DNA from: Pseudomonadota bacterium
GTDB lineage: Bacteria; Pseudomonadota; Alphaproteobacteria; Caulobacterales; Caulobacteraceae
DNA length: 64,000 nt
Direction of reading: 5' to 3'
Assembly (NCBI GenBank): GCA_023428785.1
Contig: JAEYWU010000130.1
Coordinates: forward strand, 1 to 64,000
Positions 61,170 to 64,000 of the stretch are shown here, in pieces. Position numbers and translations under genes: made by a program. Numbering within the stretch: the stretch's first letter is position 1; each line of letters begins with the position of its first letter. Under the pieces are notes generated by a model. It searched no databases, was not told the origin of the DNA, and saw nothing but the letters and a program-made list of their open reading frames with translations.

Positions 61170-61352
61170 ATGTTCACCCGTTTCACCAGTCCGGACGGCC
61201 GGGGGGCCTGGGTCAGGGCGTCGAGCATTCGGGCGATCACCGAGCAGGAGGACGGGGCGGCGCGGCTGTTCCTCGGCTACGGGCTGCAGACCGATGTGCG
61301 CGAGAGCCCCGAGCAGGTGATCGCGGTCCTGACCCTGGACGACGCGGCCTGA
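61170..61352 (+). CDS. Small hypothetical protein (60 aa), FlbD-like pattern
   Basis: The product is 60 aa (MFTRFTSPDGRGAWVRASSI). The alternation of short beta strands around DGRGAWVRASSIRAIT and a C-terminal VRESPEQVIAVL resembles the small FlbD-type fold, without enough identity to assign it. High-GC and native-looking, so it marks the right side of the island. Confidence 0.5.
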   Translation: MFTRFTSPDGRGAWVRASSIRAITEQEDGAARLFLGYGLQTDVRESPEQVIAVLTLDDAA

Positions 61353-61710
61353 ACCCCCGCTTCGCGGCCCCGCCGCCGCCTGTGCGGACAGGGATCGGTG
61401 CGCCCCGAGCCGCGCCTTCGCCCCCGCCCATCCCTACGCCCCCAGACTGGCGCCATGAGCGGCGATCGATCCGGACAGGGCAGGGGGCGGGGCGCGCGGC
61501 GCCTGTCGCCCCTGTCGCCCCTGTCGGTGTCCGTTCGAGCGCTGCCGACACCGACACCCCCGCGCCGGGTGTCGGTCGTGTCTGTCATGTCGGTGTGTTT
61601 TCGGACCGACACCGACATGAGGCTCCTGAGGCTCCTGACGCCGCGTTTTCACAGCCTCACGTCCGGTCCGCCCCGTGGCTCCCGCGCCCCTGAGCGGCTA
61701 GACGGGGCCC
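61353..61710. repeat. Intergenic region with GACACCGAC-type repeats
   Basis: No convincing gene is seen in these 358 bases. CCTGTCGCC occurs in tandem (61502-61510, 61511-61519, with a diverged third copy to 61528). The motif GACACC/GGTGTC recurs at 61524, 61547-61558, 61569-61575, 61589 and 61607-61617 in both orientations. The clearest part is a perfect inverted repeat ATGTCGGTGT (61587-61596) and ACACCGACAT (61609-61618) with a 12-base loop. It may hold a promoter with operator sites for the following flavoprotein gene. Confidence 0.5.
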
Positions 61711-62883
61711 ATGGAGACGTACGACGTCCTGATCGTGGGGGCCGGGGCCGCCGGCATGATGTGCGCCATCGAGGCCGGGCGCCGGGGCCGGCGCGTGCTG
61801 GTCGTCGACCATGCCCGCGCGCCCGGCGAGAAGATCCGCATCTCGGGCGGGGGGCGGTGCAACTTCACCAACCTGGGCGCCGGGGTCCACGCCATGCTGG
61901 GCGAGAACCCGCGCTTCGCCACCTCGGCGCTCAAGCGCTTCACCCAGAGGGATTTCATCGCCCGCGTCGACCGGGCCGGCATCGCCTGGCACGAAAAGAC
62001 CCTGGGTCAGCTGTTCTGCGACGGCTCGTCGAAACAGATCGTCGCCATGCTGACCGAGGCCATGCGCGAGGCGGGCGTGACCCTCAGGCTCGGGGTCGGG
62101 GTGGCCGAGATAGCCGAGGGATTCCAGGTCCGGCTCACGGACGGATCATCGGTCCGGGCCGCGTCGCTCGTGCTGGCGACCGGGGCCAAGTCGATCCCCA
62201 AGATGGGCGCGACCGGCTGGGCCTACGAGGCCGCGCGCCAGTTCGGCCTGCGCGTCACCGAGACCCGCCCCGGCCTCGTGCCCCTGACCTTCGAGGCGGG
62301 CCTGCTGGACGAGACGAAAGAGCTCTCCGGCCTCTCGGTCGATGCGGTGGTCAGGGCCGGCAAGACCAGTTTCCGCGAAGGCCTCCTCTTCACCCACCGC
62401 GGCCTCTCGGGCCCCAGCGTGCTCCAGATCAGCTCCTACTGGAGGGAAGGGGAGGCGATCACCGCCAGCCTGGCCCCCGACGCCGACGTCTTCGCCGAGC
62501 TGAAGGCCCAGAAGCAGGCCAACGGCAAACAGGCGGTTCAGACCGCGCTCGGCCTCATCGTCCCGCGCCGCCTGGGCGACTGGATCTGCAGGCGCGAGGG
62601 GATCGACGGCCGCCTTGGCGACCTGAAGGACGAGGCCCTTCGCCGCCTCGACCGCGCCGTCAACGCTTGGACCGTCAAGCCGGTCGGCTCAGAGGGCTAT
62701 CGCACCGCCGAAGTCACTTTGGGGGGCATCGCCACCGAAGGCCTCGACCAGACGACCATGCAGGCGAAGACCGTGCCGGGCCTCTACTGCATCGGCGAGG
62801 CCGTCGACATCACCGGCTGGCTCGGCGGCTATAATTTCCAGTGGGCCTGGTCCTCCGGCTGGGCCGCCGGCCAGGTCTGCTAG
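61711..62883 (+). CDS. NAD(P)/FAD-dependent oxidoreductase, BaiN/YhiN (HI0933) family
   Basis: The product is 390 aa. The dinucleotide motif is DVLIVGAGAAGMMCAIEAG, then the family hallmark ISGGGRCNFTN, a middle ATGAKSIPKMGATGWAYE, and the C-terminal FAD motif PGLYCIGEAVDITGWLGGYNFQWAWSSG. The length and motifs are complete. BaiN relatives act on steroid enones in gut bacteria; most members have no known substrate. Its TAG interlocks with the stop of the convergent gene (CTAG). Confidence 0.92.
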   Translation: METYDVLIVGAGAAGMMCAIEAGRRGRRVLVVDHARAPGEKIRISGGGRCNFTNLGAGVHAMLGENPRFATSALKRFTQRDFIARVDRAGIAWHEKTLGQLFCDGSSKQIVAMLTEAMREAGVTLRLGVGVAEIAEGFQVRLTDGSSVRAASLVLATGAKSIPKMGATGWAYEAARQFGLRVTETRPGLVPLTFEAGLLDETKELSGLSVDAVVRAGKTSFREGLLFTHRGLSGPSVLQISSYWREGEAITASLAPDADVFAELKAQKQANGKQAVQTALGLIVPRRLGDWICRREGIDGRLGDLKDEALRRLDRAVNAWTVKPVGSEGYRTAEVTLGGIATEGLDQTTMQAKTVPGLYCIGEAVDITGWLGGYNFQWAWSSGWAAGQVC

Positions 62884-63233
62884 TCGCGCTTGCCGTCGCC
62901 GATGAACCAGCCGGCCACCCAGCTGACCAGACCGGTGACGATGGCCACCCCGATCCCGGCCGCCAGCCCATGGACGTTGAACCCGCCCAGCAGCATGGCC
63001 ACGATCCCGATCGTCGCCGCGTTCACCACCAGCAGGAACAGCCCGAAGGTGATCACCGTCAGGGGGAAGGTGATGAAGGTCAGGACCGGCCTGACCAGCG
63101 CATTGGCGATCCCTAGCAGCAGGGCCGCCGCGATCAGGCTCCCTGACGAGAGCACCTCGACGCCCGAGATGAACTCCGAAGCGAGCCAGAGGCCCAGGGC
63201 GGTCACGAGGGCCTGGATCAGAAAACGCAGCAT
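62880..63233 (-). CDS. YvlD-like (phage holin superfamily IV) membrane protein
   Basis: The product is 117 aa with four hydrophobic helices and the family motif ANALVRPVLTFITFPLTVITFGLF. Despite the Pfam name, chromosomal members are envelope-stress-related proteins, not phage lysis genes. It lies 18 bases after the hisC-like gene on the same strand. Confidence 0.88.
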   Translation of the reverse strand: MLRFLIQALVTALGLWLASEFISGVEVLSSGSLIAAALLLGIANALVRPVLTFITFPLTVITFGLFLLVVNAATIGIVAMLLGGFNVHGLAAGIGVAIVTGLVSWVAGWFIGDGKRD

Positions 63234-63251
63234 GGAAGGTCTCCCGGCGGC

Positions 63252-64000
63252 CTAGCTGGCCGCGAATTCGCTCAACGCGTCGAGCAGGGCGCGGTTCTCA
63301 TCCTCGGTCCCGACCGTGATGCGCAGGCAATCGGTCAGGCCATAGCCGCCCACCGGCCGCACGATGAGGCCCCTGGAATGCAGGAAGGCGTCCGCCGCCT
63401 GGGCGTTGCGCTTCGCATCCGGGAACCGGACCAGCACGAAGTTGCCCGCCGACGGGAAGACCTCGAAGCCGAAGCCCTTGATCGCCTGGGTCAGGCGCGG
63501 CCGCCACTGCTGGACCAGCGCCCGCGAGGCCTCGACGTGGGCGTCATCCGACAGCGCCGCCAGCGCCGCTTCCTGGGCCGGGATGTTGTTGTTGAACGGC
63601 AGGCGGATCCGGTCGACGGCCTCGGCCACGGGCAGGGGGCAATAGCCCCAGCCCACCCTCAGGCCCGCCAGGCCGTGGATCTTGGAGAAGGTCCGGGTGA
63701 CGATGACATTGGTCGCGGTACGGGCCAGGTCGAGCGCGCTCTCCCAGTCCGGCTCGACGACGTATTCCGCATAGGCCTCGTCGATCACCAGCAGGATGTC
63801 CTCAGCCAGGCTCTCGTGTAGGCGGCGGATCTCGGCCCCGGAATTCCAGCTTCCCGTCGGATTGGCCGGGTTGGAGACATAGACGATGCGGGTACGCTCA
63901 TCGACCTGCTCGAGCAGGGCGTCGACCTCGGCCTTCAGGCCGGGCTCGGGCGCCAGCTTGATTTCGGCCTGATTGGCCTTGGCCGAGATCCGGTAAGCCA
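63252..64000 (-). CDS. hisC: Histidinol-phosphate aminotransferase-like PLP enzyme (5' part outside window)
   Basis: The window holds the C-terminal 249 codons, open to the window edge. The fold-type I aminotransferase features present are YVSNPANPTG, LVIDEAYAEY (PLP-binding Asp and Tyr), the PLP lysine in TRTFSKIHGLAGLRVGW, and the substrate Arg in NFVLVRFPDAK. The sequence style matches HisC. HisC versus a paralogous aromatic or Cbl-type aminotransferase cannot be settled from this part. Confidence 0.85.
   Translation of the reverse strand, partial: AYRISAKANQAEIKLAPEPGLKAEVDALLEQVDERTRIVYVSNPANPTGSWNSGAEIRRLHESLAEDILLVIDEAYAEYVVEPDWESALDLARTATNVIVTRTFSKIHGLAGLRVGWGYCPLPVAEAVDRIRLPFNNNIPAQEAALAALSDDAHVEASRALVQQWRPRLTQAIKGFGFEVFPSAGNFVLVRFPDAKRNAQAADAFLHSRGLIVRPVGGYGLTDCLRITVGTEDENRALLDALSEFAAS

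Noticed and set aside
61502..61528. Tandem CCTGTCGCC units as a CRISPR-like array
   Set aside because: Units are 9 bases and contiguous with no spacers; no cas genes anywhere in the window.
61398..62834. 478-codon frame overlapping the BaiN/YhiN-type gene
   Set aside because: Out-of-frame shadow with extreme Arg/Gly/Pro content; the overlapping frame has complete FAD motifs.
62880..63233. Prophage remnant suggested by the holin-family protein
   Set aside because: The YvlD-like subfamily is chromosomal; no lysin, capsid, integrase or tail genes are nearby.

Overview
The window is a dense, high-GC bacterial chromosome segment from an alphaproteobacterium, most likely Caulobacterales and Brevundimonas-like. 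The support is indirect. rpsT lies directly before dnaA. Two promoters fit the Caulobacter housekeeping pattern (TTGACGS, a 10-14 base spacer, GCTANAWC). GANTC (CcrM-type) sites lie at the dnaA promoter. A DUF4908-type exported protein and a PhaR/PhaA/PhaB/PhaZ polyhydroxybutyrate (PHB) gene set are present. Genes are tightly packed, with many 4-base ATGA/GTGA overlaps and an unusual number of convergent pairs that end on one shared CTAG. I saw no rRNA, tRNA, CRISPR array or insertion sequence.

Layout. 1-9.8 kb: AMP nucleosidase; etfBA; a corrinoid adenosyltransferase with a twin-TM protein; TetR and MarR regulators; a Rieske oxygenase; pgsA; a secreted S1/P1 nuclease with a Nudix hydrolase; two small stress-type proteins. 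9.8-11.5 kb: three tandem small exported Cys-containing proteins of unknown function. 11.5-20.4 kb: a VWA/CoxE-like protein, nitroreductase and GNAT, back to back with a histone-deacetylase-family enzyme; histidine phosphatase; cyclophilin; phosphotransferase; glpK; threonine dehydratase; MaoC hydratase. 20.4-31.2 kb: kup, an Rrf2 regulator, an SDR, marC, pyrF, an esterase, an LprI-like lipoprotein, a yybP-ykoY (Mn2+) riboswitch ahead of a GDT1-family exporter, a NatAB-like ABC exporter, and rpsU, which appears to start at CTG. 31.4-38.6 kb: COQ9, a His-rich CobW metallochaperone with DUF1330, SDR and WD40 genes, PHB depolymerase, a YgjP-like metalloprotease and an enoyl-CoA hydratase. 38.7-43.7 kb: rpsT, dnaA, gluQ, an AlkA-type glycosylase, a TRIC-like channel and an HNH nuclease. 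43.6-54.6 kb: pyrD with small housekeeping genes, gloB, phbB, a double-DUF4168 exported protein, phaA, a hemolysin III-like protein, phaR, and a GT2 glycosyltransferase. 54.6-64 kb: polA, then a lower-GC island, then a BaiN/YhiN-type flavoprotein, a YvlD-like membrane protein and a truncated hisC-like aminotransferase.

The most unusual part is the island just after polA (about 57.5-61.1 kb). It holds a two-gene, same-strand cassette. One gene encodes a GHKL (MutL/MORC-type) ATPase fused to a C-terminal PD-(D/E)XK-like nuclease domain. The other encodes a protein with an N-terminal pair of CxxC knuckles and a C-terminal RNxxxH motif like that of HEPN ribonucleases. The composition, the pairing of ATPase with nuclease, and the absence of housekeeping partners suggest an acquired defence (anti-phage or anti-plasmid) module. 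That function is inference.

How the genes work together: PHB turnover is the clearest shared theme (phaA, phbB, phaR, phaZ, possibly the MaoC hydratase and enoyl-CoA hydratase), with electron-transfer flavoprotein linking acyl-CoA oxidation to respiration. Replication and repair (dnaA, polA, an AlkA-type glycosylase) and metal handling (Mn2+ riboswitch/GDT1, CobW, Kup) are the other recurring themes.
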